Assembly (NCBI GenBank): GCA_900549365.1
Contig: UROD01000007.1
Span: 1 to 23,221 of the forward strand
Length of the DNA stretch: 23,221 bases
Direction of reading: 5' to 3'
Origin: an uncultured Rickettsiales bacterium
GTDB lineage: Bacteria; Pseudomonadota; Alphaproteobacteria; Rs-D84
The notes under the pieces are model-generated. The model was not told the origin of the DNA. It saw only the letters and a list, made by a program, of their open reading frames with translations, and did not search any database. A program made the position numbers and the translations under genes. Shown here piece by piece: positions 1-6,730 of this stretch. Numbering within the stretch: the first letter of the stretch is position 1; every line of letters begins with the position of its first letter.

Positions 1-318
1 CAACCCAAACAGCAATGGGAACAACATTGTTGCAACCATTAACACTTGCGCGGCACCAAACCCAAAAATTGAATGACGCAATGTCCACAAACGCTTCATA
101 TTTATGTTCAATCCCATTGTGAACCACAGGAACATTATTCCCAAATCACCCAACAGCGTCCACGTATCCGTTAAATGGAACAAATTCAAAACATATGGCC
201 CAGATACAACACCTGCGAATAAAAATGCAACCAACGCACCAATTCGCGCCACACGTAAAAATGCAACCAGTGCAAAAACCACCGCAACAAACGCTAGTAA
301 TGTCAGGGACATTGTCAT
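1..318 (-). CDS. CPA2-type monovalent cation/proton antiporter (KefB-like), N-terminal fragment
   Basis: The reading frame is open from an ATG at 318 to the left edge (106 codons), so the 3' part is missing. The protein begins MTMSLTLLAFVAVVFALVAF and continues through hydrophobic helices containing FLFAGVVSGPYVLNLFHLTD, then LGDLGIMFLWFTMGLNINM, then RLWTLRHSIFGFGAAQVL. The pattern GxxxGP, then LGxxxLxFxxGL and RxLWxLRxxxFGxGxxQ is typical of the Na+/H+ exchanger domain of KefB/KefC and other CPA2 carriers, which act in the inner membrane in K+ or Na+/H+ exchange. A purine-rich GAGGAGAGAG about 5-10 nt upstream supports the 318 start; an ATG at 312 is in frame. It lies 31 bp after rsmA on the same strand and probably belongs to that operon. 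Whether a C-terminal TrkA-N domain exists cannot be seen. Confidence 0.85.
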   Translation of the reverse strand, partial: MTMSLTLLAFVAVVFALVAFLRVARIGALVAFLFAGVVSGPYVLNLFHLTDTWTLLGDLGIMFLWFTMGLNINMKRLWTLRHSIFGFGAAQVLMVATMLFPLLFGL

Positions 319-349
319 GATACTCTCTCTCCTCTATACTCAATACGAA

Positions 350-1171
350 TTATATCAAATCGTGTGCCAGTTGTAAAAATATTTCAGGTGATAATTCTTC
401 GGCGCGTTCAGTACCTGTTAAATGATATTTTGCCCAATCAACATTCGATATGATACCGCGTATCATCTTGCGACGCTGGCCGAATAATTTCGCTGTGATT
501 TGTTCCAGTTTTTTAACATCACCCACCGCACGGATTTTGTCCGCATTTGGAATAACCGACACAACCGCCGACTGGACACGTGGACGCGGAACAAACGCCG
601 TATTCGGTACGACAAACAAAATTTTTGCGTCGGCAACCAATGATGTCAACACGGCCAATCTGCCATATTGTGTATCGCCAACGTGCGCTGTGATACGTTG
701 CGCCACCTCGCGCTGGAACATCAATGTCATGGATTTTATTGGCGTGCCAGACGCCACCGCAATCAGCCAACGCGTAAATAATTCAGTTCCCACATTATAC
801 GGCAAATTTGCGCATATTGCATATTCGCCCAGCCCTAAATCCGCCGTATCAACGCGCAAAGCATCGCCATACACAACCGTCAAACGGCCCGCCGATGCGG
901 CAACAACCCCATCAAGAATTGGTTTGGTTGCGGTATCTTTTTCAATCGCAATAACGCGACGTGCGCCCGCCATCAATAATGCACGCGTCAATCCCGCAGG
1001 CCCAGGGCCAATTTCCATAACATCTGTATTTTGTATATCAGGAACACTGCGCGCAATACGCCCCGTCAGATTCAAATCAAACAAAAAATTCTGACCAAAC
1101 TGCTTTTTAGGTTCCAGCCCCGCTGCACGCATCATTTCGGCGACAGGTGGCAAATTTTCAACCGTCATCAT
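350..1171 (-). CDS. rsmA: 16S rRNA (adenine(1518)-N6/adenine(1519)-N6)-dimethyltransferase RsmA
   Basis: This 273-residue protein has the full RsmA/KsgA layout. The N-terminal KKQFGQNFL (about 22-30) precedes the SAM-binding motif MEIGPGPAGLTRAL (52-65), the acidic strand end IEKD (76-79), the GDAL segment (102-105) and the catalytic motif NLPYNVGT (122-129). A C-terminal helical domain includes FVPRPRVQSAVV. Family members dimethylate two adjacent adenines in helix 45 of 16S rRNA late in small-subunit assembly. The ATG overlaps the recR stop as ATGA (4 bases), pointing to translational coupling. An in-frame ATG at 1168 is the alternative start. No terminator is visible before the antiporter gene downstream. 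Confidence 0.97.
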   Translation of the reverse strand: MMTVENLPPVAEMMRAAGLEPKKQFGQNFLFDLNLTGRIARSVPDIQNTDVMEIGPGPAGLTRALLMAGARRVIAIEKDTATKPILDGVVAASAGRLTVVYGDALRVDTADLGLGEYAICANLPYNVGTELFTRWLIAVASGTPIKSMTLMFQREVAQRITAHVGDTQYGRLAVLTSLVADAKILFVVPNTAFVPRPRVQSAVVSVIPNADKIRAVGDVKKLEQITAKLFGQRRKMIRGIISNVDWAKYHLTGTERAEELSPEIFLQLAHDLI

Positions 1172-1767
1172 ATTGCTTTACGCCCCCCAAACGCCAATGA
1201 CAATGTACCATCGTCTAAATAATCCAAATCGCCCCCCAATGGCACGCCCGACGCCAATTCTGTGAATCGCACGTTTGATACATCTGTTAAAACAGACATG
1301 ATATAATGTTGGGTGGTTTTCCCCTCGACCGTGTTGGGTAATGCAAAGATAATTTCAGTTATATTTTCGTCGCGAATACGCGCAGGCAGATTTGCAATAT
1401 TCAAATCGTCTGGGGTCATGCCATTTGCACCCGACAGCAACCCACCAATTATATGATAACGACCGTGGAATACCGCGGATTTTTCAAGTGTCCAAACGTC
1501 CGACAAATCGCGCACTATGCACAACGTGCCATTTGCCCGCGATGCGTCACGACAATATTCGCATTTTCCCGCCCCCCTGTCGGTCAAGACACCGCAATTT
1601 GGGCACGGCGCAACATTTTCCACCGCATCAGTGATTGCCGCCGCCAACATTTCTGCGCGACCTGTTTTATCCTGCAACAGTGCCAGCGCAATACGTTGAC
1701 CACCACGTGCGCCAACACGTGGCAAACGCGCAAATTGTTTAATCAACTTTTCTATTTTCTGGTTCAT
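1168..1767 (-). CDS. recR: Recombination mediator protein RecR
   Basis: This is a 199-residue RecR, the usual length. It starts MNQKIEKLIKQFARLPRVGA, the N-terminal helix-hairpin-helix region, followed by the four-cysteine zinc site CPNC...CEYC (about residues 55-72) and a Toprim domain with CIVRDLSDVWTLE and the loop GGLLSGANGMTPDDL. RecR works with RecF/RecO to load RecA on SSB-coated gaps. I chose the ATG at 1767 because it matches the family N-terminus. The same frame extends to a TTG at 1788 that overlaps the dac stop, adding seven residues, and neither start has a strong Shine-Dalgarno. It sits between dac and rsmA on the same strand and overlaps rsmA by 4 bases. Its usual alphaproteobacterial partner dnaX is absent here. 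Confidence 0.95.
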   Translation of the reverse strand: MNQKIEKLIKQFARLPRVGARGGQRIALALLQDKTGRAEMLAAAITDAVENVAPCPNCGVLTDRGAGKCEYCRDASRANGTLCIVRDLSDVWTLEKSAVFHGRYHIIGGLLSGANGMTPDDLNIANLPARIRDENITEIIFALPNTVEGKTTQHYIMSVLTDVSNVRFTELASGVPLGGDLDYLDDGTLSLAFGGRKAI

Positions 1768-1784
1768 GATACCAACCAATTTAA

Positions 1785-2954
1785 TCAATGAAATACATAA
1801 CTGTCAATGCCCGCGTTTGTTGCGCGATTACGCAATTCGGTTGCGGCGGCGTCCGTAATGCCGTTTGCGCGTACGCGGAACATACCATTTGATGCCTGCT
1901 CTATTGTGGCAACAACACCCAGTTTATTTTTAACATTTGCCACCTGTTTTGCGGCCGCATCGCGTGATGAAAATGCCCCAAATTGAACCCCTGCCCCACC
2001 ACGAGAAACAGACGGCGCATTATATGTTGGCGCAGCCGCGGTCGTTGCCGCGTTATATGCTGCCGCAAATGTTGGTGCGGTGGCGACCGGTGCAACATGC
2101 GACGATTGCGAGGCAATGGGGGTGACGGGTGTCGTACGCTCAATCGGGGCGGAATTATTTTTTGTCATTTCAAAACCACGATTTAGCAATTGTGTTGCGA
2201 CCGCGGCACGAACATCCTTGTTTTCTGCGCCCAAAACCACCGCCATCAAATGCGTACCACCACGGTTTGCCGTTGCAACCAATGAATAGCGCGATTTGTT
2301 TGTAAATCCGGTTTTCATACCATCACAACCCGCATATGTCCCCAACAGACGATTTCCATTTGTGTATGTTTTGCCATTATATGTCCACGTCTTGATTCCA
2401 AAGTATTTCCAATATTGCGGGAAATGTTTATACACCGCCATCGACAGCAATGCAATGTCACGCGCGGTTGACATATGGTCATCGTTCGGCAGGCCAGATG
2501 AATTTTCAAAATTTGTATTTTTCAGTCCGATTTCATTTGCGACACGGGTCATCATGTCGGCAAAGTTTCCTTCTTTGCCGCCCTTTAAGTTTTCGGCCAA
2601 TACGCGGGCAACGTCATTCGCACTCATTACTGTGACGGCCTTTATCGCATCTTCGACGGTAATTTTGCTGCCCGCTAACAAGCCCAATTTCACAGGGGAC
2701 GCCGCCGCCGCATAATTTGACACAATCAGATAATCATCCAAATGCAAGCGGCCGTGTTCCAGCGCATCAAACGTTAAATAAACCGTCATAATCTTGGTCA
2801 ACGATGCGGGGTAATTCAACTGATTTGCATTTTCTTTGATTAAAATCTGACCTGTGTCCATATTTGCAACCAGTGCCGCACGATACTGTGCCGCGTGCGA
2901 CGCACTACACATCATTACACACAGCAAAAATATGGATACAACCATTCTTCTCAT
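1785..2954 (-). CDS. D-alanyl-D-alanine carboxypeptidase (penicillin-binding protein, S11 family) with C-terminal SPOR domain
   Basis: The 389-residue protein starts with a signal peptide (about 1-21, MVVSIFLLCVMMCSASHA core) and carries the three serine-peptidase signatures: SLTK (S51, K54), SAN (111-113) and KTG (214-216). A Pro/Ala/Thr-rich linker (about 268-318) leads to a SPOR domain (about 320-389, beginning VQFGAFSSRDAAAKQV and ending DSYVFH). S11 enzymes trim the terminal D-Ala from peptidoglycan pentapeptides in the periplasm. SPOR domains bind denuded glycan at division sites, so a septal role is likely (inference). No Shine-Dalgarno precedes the ATG at 2954; a promoter-like element ends 7 nt upstream, so the mRNA may be nearly leaderless. 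An internal ATG at 2945 is an alternative. It is probably the first gene of the dac-recR-rsmA unit. Confidence 0.93.
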   Translation of the reverse strand: MRRMVVSIFLLCVMMCSASHAAQYRAALVANMDTGQILIKENANQLNYPASLTKIMTVYLTFDALEHGRLHLDDYLIVSNYAAAASPVKLGLLAGSKITVEDAIKAVTVMSANDVARVLAENLKGGKEGNFADMMTRVANEIGLKNTNFENSSGLPNDDHMSTARDIALLSMAVYKHFPQYWKYFGIKTWTYNGKTYTNGNRLLGTYAGCDGMKTGFTNKSRYSLVATANRGGTHLMAVVLGAENKDVRAAVATQLLNRGFEMTKNNSAPIERTTPVTPIASQSSHVAPVATAPTFAAAYNAATTAAAPTYNAPSVSRGGAGVQFGAFSSRDAAAKQVANVKNKLGVVATIEQASNGMFRVRANGITDAAATELRNRATNAGIDSYVFH

Positions 2955-2961
2955 AATCAGA

Positions 2962-2991
2962 ATGTTAGTAAAAATCGCATAGTCAGGTCAA
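2962..2991 (-). promoter_or_regulatory. Putative sigma70-type promoter of the dac operon
   Basis: On the minus strand TTGACC (2991-2986) is followed after 18 bp by TAACAT (2967-2962). The -10 box ends 7 nt before the dac ATG, so a start site 6-7 nt downstream would fall at or next to the start codon. The -10 match is only 4 of 6, so this is tentative. Confidence 0.4.
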
Positions 2992-3003
2992 CAATAATAA
3001 GCA

Positions 3004-3030
3004 CAAAAGAAACGCCCAAACGGGCGTTTT
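3004..3030 (-). terminator. Intrinsic terminator after pyk
   Basis: A 7-bp stem (AACGCCC 3011-3017 with GGGCGTT 3022-3028, 4-nt loop) starts just past the pyk stop. On the minus strand it is followed by the T-rich TTCTTTTG. The plus strand also has a T-run (3027-3032), so it could act in both directions, but no plus-strand gene ends here. Confidence 0.8.
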
Positions 3031-4401
3031 TTAATTCAATGTACGTAAACTGATTTTATCGCCATCAACGATAACCAGATGCCCAGATGTTATGCCAAAT
3101 GCGCGCGCAGCATTAAATGCATCGCGCTGACCGAATAATGATTCATCACATATTGGACATACGCCACGCGACAAACACAATTGGTTTGCAATTACATCTT
3201 CGCGACATACAGCAATAATCGGCATATCTGGTTTACGACAAGAAATCTGGGTTGCAGCAACGGTGTCGCGCGCAAACACCACAATCGCCGACGCCCGATT
3301 CAAATACGCCATAGACGCCACAGACCGCGACCAATCGTTTTCAGGAATATTTTCAATGCGTGACCAGTCATATGAATTTGCAATTGCGTCATAGTCCGCG
3401 TATGTCACAATTTTTGCCATTGTTTCAATCACGTTTACCGGATTGATGCCGATTGTCGTTTCTTCGGATGTCATGGTTGAATCCGCACGCAAATATGCCG
3501 CATTGGCAACGTCACTGATTTCGGCACGGGTTGGAAATTCACTGTTCACCATTGTGCCCAACATTTGGGTTGCCATAATAACTGGGCGGTTCAATGTACG
3601 GCACGTGCGAATGATATGGCGCGAAATCGCAGGCACAGTTTCAAATGGTACTTCGACCGCCAAATCACCACGCGCAATCATAATGCCGTCGGCCACCGAT
3701 GCAATTTCCGCAATACGGTCAACCGCGTTTGGACGTTCGATTTTTGCAATTATTTTTATCGGGTGCGATGTGCGTGCAGTAATGAAATCGCGAACCTCTG
3801 CCACATCTTCGGGACGCTGGACAAACGATATTGCAACCCAATCTGGTTTTTTGGTAATTGCGTATTCCAAGTCATTTTTATCCTTGGGCGTCAGGACCGA
3901 TGTTGCGACATCAGTATCCGGCAAGTTAAATCCGCGACGCGACCAGATTTCATCACCACGCACAACCGTTGCAATGATTTTTCCAGTTTCAACGCCCGTT
4001 ACGCGCATTTCAATTTTACCATCGTTTAACAAAATTCTGTCGCCGACATTCAGTGATTTCATCACGTCGTCGTGCGGTAATTGGACACGTGTGCTGTCCC
4101 CTGGGGTTGGGTCATTGTCAAATGTAAATGTTTGTCCGATTTTCAATGGATATTTATCTTCGGTTGCAAAATTACCGATACGATGTTTTGGCCCCTGCAA
4201 GTCAACCAAGACCGCAACATGCAACCCACAATCACGCGCCGTACGACGAATTAAATCGATTTTTTCACCCTGAACATCACCGGTGTCATGACTGAAATTT
4301 ATACGACAAACATTCACACCCGCCAAGAACATACCGCGCAGGGTTTCAGCGTCTTCGCATTTTGGACCAATTGATGCTGTAATTTTTGTAAATTTATTCA
4401 T
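3031..4401 (-). CDS. pyk: Pyruvate kinase
   Basis: This 456-residue protein converts phosphoenolpyruvate and ADP to pyruvate and ATP. It shows the N-terminal TKITASIGPKCED, the substrate region VCRINFSHDT (31-40), the B-domain (about 72-165), the signature IKIIAKIERPNAV with the catalytic lysine near 220, the metal-binding GIMIARGDLAVE (239-250) and PVIMATQML (273-281). Helix alpha-6' is recognisable as PTRAEISDVANAA, but the following loop reads MTSEETTIG where the family usually has MLSGETA.G, and the C-terminal domain is somewhat short. No other glycolytic gene is adjacent. The ATG at 4401 has the weak purine stretch GCGGAAAAAT upstream. Confidence 0.95.
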   Translation of the reverse strand: MNKFTKITASIGPKCEDAETLRGMFLAGVNVCRINFSHDTGDVQGEKIDLIRRTARDCGLHVAVLVDLQGPKHRIGNFATEDKYPLKIGQTFTFDNDPTPGDSTRVQLPHDDVMKSLNVGDRILLNDGKIEMRVTGVETGKIIATVVRGDEIWSRRGFNLPDTDVATSVLTPKDKNDLEYAITKKPDWVAISFVQRPEDVAEVRDFITARTSHPIKIIAKIERPNAVDRIAEIASVADGIMIARGDLAVEVPFETVPAISRHIIRTCRTLNRPVIMATQMLGTMVNSEFPTRAEISDVANAAYLRADSTMTSEETTIGINPVNVIETMAKIVTYADYDAIANSYDWSRIENIPENDWSRSVASMAYLNRASAIVVFARDTVAATQISCRKPDMPIIAVCREDVIANQLCLSRGVCPICDESLFGQRDAFNAARAFGITSGHLVIVDGDKISLRTLN

Positions 4402-4433
4402 ATTTTTCCGCTTTTTGTTTTCTTTCGTTTTCC

Positions 4434-4461
4434 TTGATTTTTACGAATTATGCTATATCAT
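4434..4461 (+). promoter_or_regulatory. Putative promoter of gapR-RNHCP
   Basis: TTGATT (4434-4439), a 16-bp spacer and TATCAT (4456-4461) predict a start near 4468. That leaves a leader of about 26 nt containing the Shine-Dalgarno AAGGGG ahead of the ATG at 4494. Confidence 0.6.
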
Positions 4462-4480
4462 AAAAAGCACTAAGAGACAA
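4452..4480 (-). promoter_or_regulatory. Putative promoter of pyk
   Basis: On the minus strand TTGTCT (4480-4475), a 17-bp spacer and TATAGC (4457-4452) match sigma70 boxes 4 of 6 each. It faces and overlaps the gapR promoter, so the two transcripts may interfere with each other. Confidence 0.45.
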
Positions 4481-4493
4481 GGGGAAAACAAGT

Positions 4494-4742
4494 ATGAAAA
4501 ACGCAAATCACGGTGCAATTGACAATCAACAGTTGCTGACCATTATTCAACGTATTGAAAAATTAAACGAAGATTCCGCAGCAATTGCGGCTGATATCAA
4601 AGAGATTTTTAGCGAGGCAAAATCCGCCGGATTTGACCCAAAATATATTCGCCAGATGATACGTTTACGCAAACTGGACCCAGATGAATTAGACGAAGCG
4701 GACGAATTGACCCAAATGTACCGCAGCGCGTTGGGATTGTAA
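4494..4742 (+). CDS. gapR: GapR-like nucleoid-associated protein (DUF2312)
   Basis: The 82-residue protein fits the compact alphaproteobacterial DUF2312/GapR family: a helical stretch LLTIIQRIEKLNEDSAAIAADIKEIFSEAKSAGFD split around residues 14-48, then KYIRQMIRLRKLDPDELDEADELTQMYRSALGL. In Caulobacter GapR forms a clamp on overtwisted, AT-rich DNA ahead of replication and transcription and helps topoisomerases. The conserved parts are the coiled-coil helix ending AEAKSAGFD and the IRLRK segment. AAGGGG about 9 nt upstream supports the ATG at 4494. The stop codon shares one base with the next start (TAATG), so it is translationally coupled to the RNHCP gene. The function is transferred from the family. 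Confidence 0.93.
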   Translation: MKNANHGAIDNQQLLTIIQRIEKLNEDSAAIAADIKEIFSEAKSAGFDPKYIRQMIRLRKLDPDELDEADELTQMYRSALGL

Positions 4743-5056
4743 TGAAACGCTTTACCAAAACGGTTGAAAATTTTGTATGCGCCCACTGTGGCGCGCACGT
4801 TCGGGGCAATGGTTATACAAATCATTGCCCTGTGTGTTTATGGTCGCGCCATGTGGACAATACGCCGGGCGACCGCGCGGCAACCTGTGGCGGTATGATG
4901 CGTCCAATCGCTGTGCAACCTGATGGTGCGCGATTTATAATTACGCACCAATGCGAAAAATGTGGCAAGACAATACGTCAGCACACAACCGACGACGATA
5001 ATATAGACGAAATAATACGGCTGAGTGCGGATAACAGTTTTGTTTTCGGCAAATAA
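4742..5056 (+). CDS. RNHCP domain zinc-ribbon protein
   Basis: The 104-residue protein begins MKRFTKTVENFVCAHCGAHV and contains RGNGYTNHCPVCLWSRHVD, the RNHCP signature, followed by a second pair CEKCGK. CxxC pairs occur at about 13-16, 29-32 and 75-78, with a further Cys in TCGGMM, so one or two zinc ribbons are expected. The biochemical role of RNHCP proteins is not established to my knowledge; zinc and nucleic-acid binding are inferred from the fold type. Its start overlaps the gapR stop by one base, so the two proteins are made from one mRNA. A strong terminator follows directly. Confidence 0.88.
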   Translation: MKRFTKTVENFVCAHCGAHVRGNGYTNHCPVCLWSRHVDNTPGDRAATCGGMMRPIAVQPDGARFIITHQCEKCGKTIRQHTTDDDNIDEIIRLSADNSFVFGK

Positions 5057-5057
5057 A

Positions 5058-5077
5058 AATCCCCCGAATGGGGGATT
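5058..5077. terminator. Bidirectional intrinsic terminator between the RNHCP gene and pyrG
   Basis: An 8-bp stem (AATCCCCC 5058-5065 with GGGGGATT 5070-5077, loop GAAT) lies between two converging stop codons. T-rich tails follow on both strands (CCTTATTTTTT on plus, TTTTTATTT on minus), so it can end both transcripts. Confidence 0.88.
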
Positions 5078-5079
5078 CC

Positions 5080-6651
5080 TTATTTTTTATGTTTTACTGC
5101 CGCCGCAATAAATGCGTTAAACATTGGGTGGCCAGTAAATGGGCTGGACTGAAATTCTGGGTGGAATTGACCCGCAACAAAAAACGGATGGTTTGGTAAT
5201 TCCACAATTTCAGGCAAACGGCCGTCTGGACTGCGCCCAGATATAATCATACCCGCATCTGCAAACCGTTTTTCAAAAGATATGTCCATTTCATAGCGAT
5301 GACGATGGCGTTCTGATATTTTATCTGTGCCGTAAATTTGTGCGGCGCGTGTATTCAGCGCAATCACGCATGGATATGCCCCCAAACGCAATGTTCCGCC
5401 CATATCACCCGTGTGATCTGGCATAATATTTATAACAGGTGTACAATTCGCATCAAATTCTGTGGAATTTGCATTTTTTATCCCCAGTACGTTTCGCGCA
5501 AATTCTATTACCGCAACCTGCATACCCAAACAAATCCCCATATACGGTGTGCCCGTTGTTCTGGCATAATGTGCGGCGGCGATTTTACCGTCAACCCCGC
5601 GCGCACCAAAGCCACCAGGGACAAGTACGCCATCAACGTCCGCACAATCCGACGGCGAAAATGTTTCGGCATTTATTTTCTTTAACACGACATGCACATT
5701 ATTTTGAATACCCGCATGGAATAGTGCCGCATTCAGTGACTTGTACGCATCAGGCACGTCAAAATATTTTCCGACAATGCCAATCTGCACAGTCGGCAAA
5801 TCCGCCGCCAGATAATTTGATATGCGTTCAAATCGGGTCATATCACCCGCACGATTTTCCAAACCAAAATGTTCTGCAATAATGTCAAAGACATTCTGGG
5901 CATCGTATGCCAATGGAATCTTGTAAATATTATCAACATCAATTCCACTGATTACATTTTTGGCGGGCATATTACAAAACATACCGATTTTTGCGCGTTC
6001 GTCCGCAGTCAACATGCGCGGTGTGCGCACAATCAGCATATCCGCCTGAATCCCGTTTTCCAACAGACGACGCACAGACATCTGGGTTGGTTTGGTTTTC
6101 AGTTCGCCACTCTGTTCCAAATATGGGGCAAGTGTTAAATGCACAAACATAACATTGCGGCGACCGACATCATTTGCAAACTGGCGAATGGATTCCAAGA
6201 ATATTTTCCCCTCTATATCGCCGACCGTGCCACCAATTTCACATACGACAAAATCAGTATCGGTTGGCGCAGCAATATATTCTTTTATTCGATTACTGAC
6301 GTGCGGAATCATTTGCACCGTCGCCCCCAGATAATCGCCACGGCGTTCGGCATTCAGCACGTCCCAATAAATGCGCCCGCCCGAAACAGAATCATCGCGC
6401 GACAGTTGCACACCCAAGAATCGTTCGTAATAGCCCAAGTCCAAATCTGTTTCGAACCCGTCGTGGGTGACATACACTTCGCCATGCTGGAACGGCGACA
6501 TGGTCCCAGGATCAACATTCAAATACGGATCAAATTTTCGCGCATGCACAGTATAACCGCGCGATTGAAGAAGAGCGCCACAACCTGCCGCTGCGACGCC
6601 CTTGCCTAAACTGGATACAACACCACCGGTGATGAATATATATTTCGCCAT
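5080..6651 (-). CDS. pyrG: CTP synthase
   Basis: The 523-residue enzyme makes CTP from UTP, ATP and glutamine. The synthetase domain starts MAKYIFITGGVVSSLGKG (P-loop) and includes KFDPYLNVDPGTMSPFQHGE and CEIGGTVGDIEG. The class I glutaminase domain has GGFGARGVDGKI, the nucleophile Cys374 in MGICLGMQ, and the His/Glu pair in QFHPEFQS (H497, E499). It is about 20 residues shorter than common 540-545-residue homologues, mainly in the glutaminase half around 400-420. The frame extends upstream to 6705, but the ATG at 6651 matches the family start and has AAGGGGGC upstream. It diverges from comEC with overlapping promoters. Confidence 0.97.
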   Translation of the reverse strand: MAKYIFITGGVVSSLGKGVAAAGCGALLQSRGYTVHARKFDPYLNVDPGTMSPFQHGEVYVTHDGFETDLDLGYYERFLGVQLSRDDSVSGGRIYWDVLNAERRGDYLGATVQMIPHVSNRIKEYIAAPTDTDFVVCEIGGTVGDIEGKIFLESIRQFANDVGRRNVMFVHLTLAPYLEQSGELKTKPTQMSVRRLLENGIQADMLIVRTPRMLTADERAKIGMFCNMPAKNVISGIDVDNIYKIPLAYDAQNVFDIIAEHFGLENRAGDMTRFERISNYLAADLPTVQIGIVGKYFDVPDAYKSLNAALFHAGIQNNVHVVLKKINAETFSPSDCADVDGVLVPGGFGARGVDGKIAAAHYARTTGTPYMGICLGMQVAVIEFARNVLGIKNANSTEFDANCTPVINIMPDHTGDMGGTLRLGAYPCVIALNTRAAQIYGTDKISERHRHRYEMDISFEKRFADAGMIISGRSPDGRLPEIVELPNHPFFVAGQFHPEFQSSPFTGHPMFNAFIAAAVKHKK

Positions 6652-6676
6652 AAGATTTGCCCCCTTATGGGCTTTT

Positions 6677-6705
6677 ATCATACGAAATTTATCATTGCGA
6701 CGCAA
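6677..6705 (-). promoter_or_regulatory. Promoter of pyrG
   Basis: On the minus strand TTGCGT (6705-6700), a 17-bp spacer and TATGAT (6682-6677) predict a start near 6670, leaving a leader of about 20 nt with the AAGGGGG ribosome site. Its -35 box shares base 6700 with the comEC -35 box, forming the palindrome TTGCGACGCAA at 6695-6705. Confidence 0.7.
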
Positions 6706-6724
6706 CGAAATAAATTCCTATAAT
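6695..6724 (+). promoter_or_regulatory. Promoter of comEC, likely leaderless start
   Basis: TTGCGA (6695-6700), an 18-bp spacer and a perfect TATAAT (6719-6724). Only 6 nt separate the -10 box from the ATG at 6731, and no Shine-Dalgarno is present, so transcription probably starts at the start codon itself. Confidence 0.65.
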
Positions 6725-6730
6725 TTGGTT

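Noticed and set aside
450..1094. 214-residue plus-strand ORF
   Set aside because: It is antisense to rsmA, whose family motifs are all present; no signals of its own.
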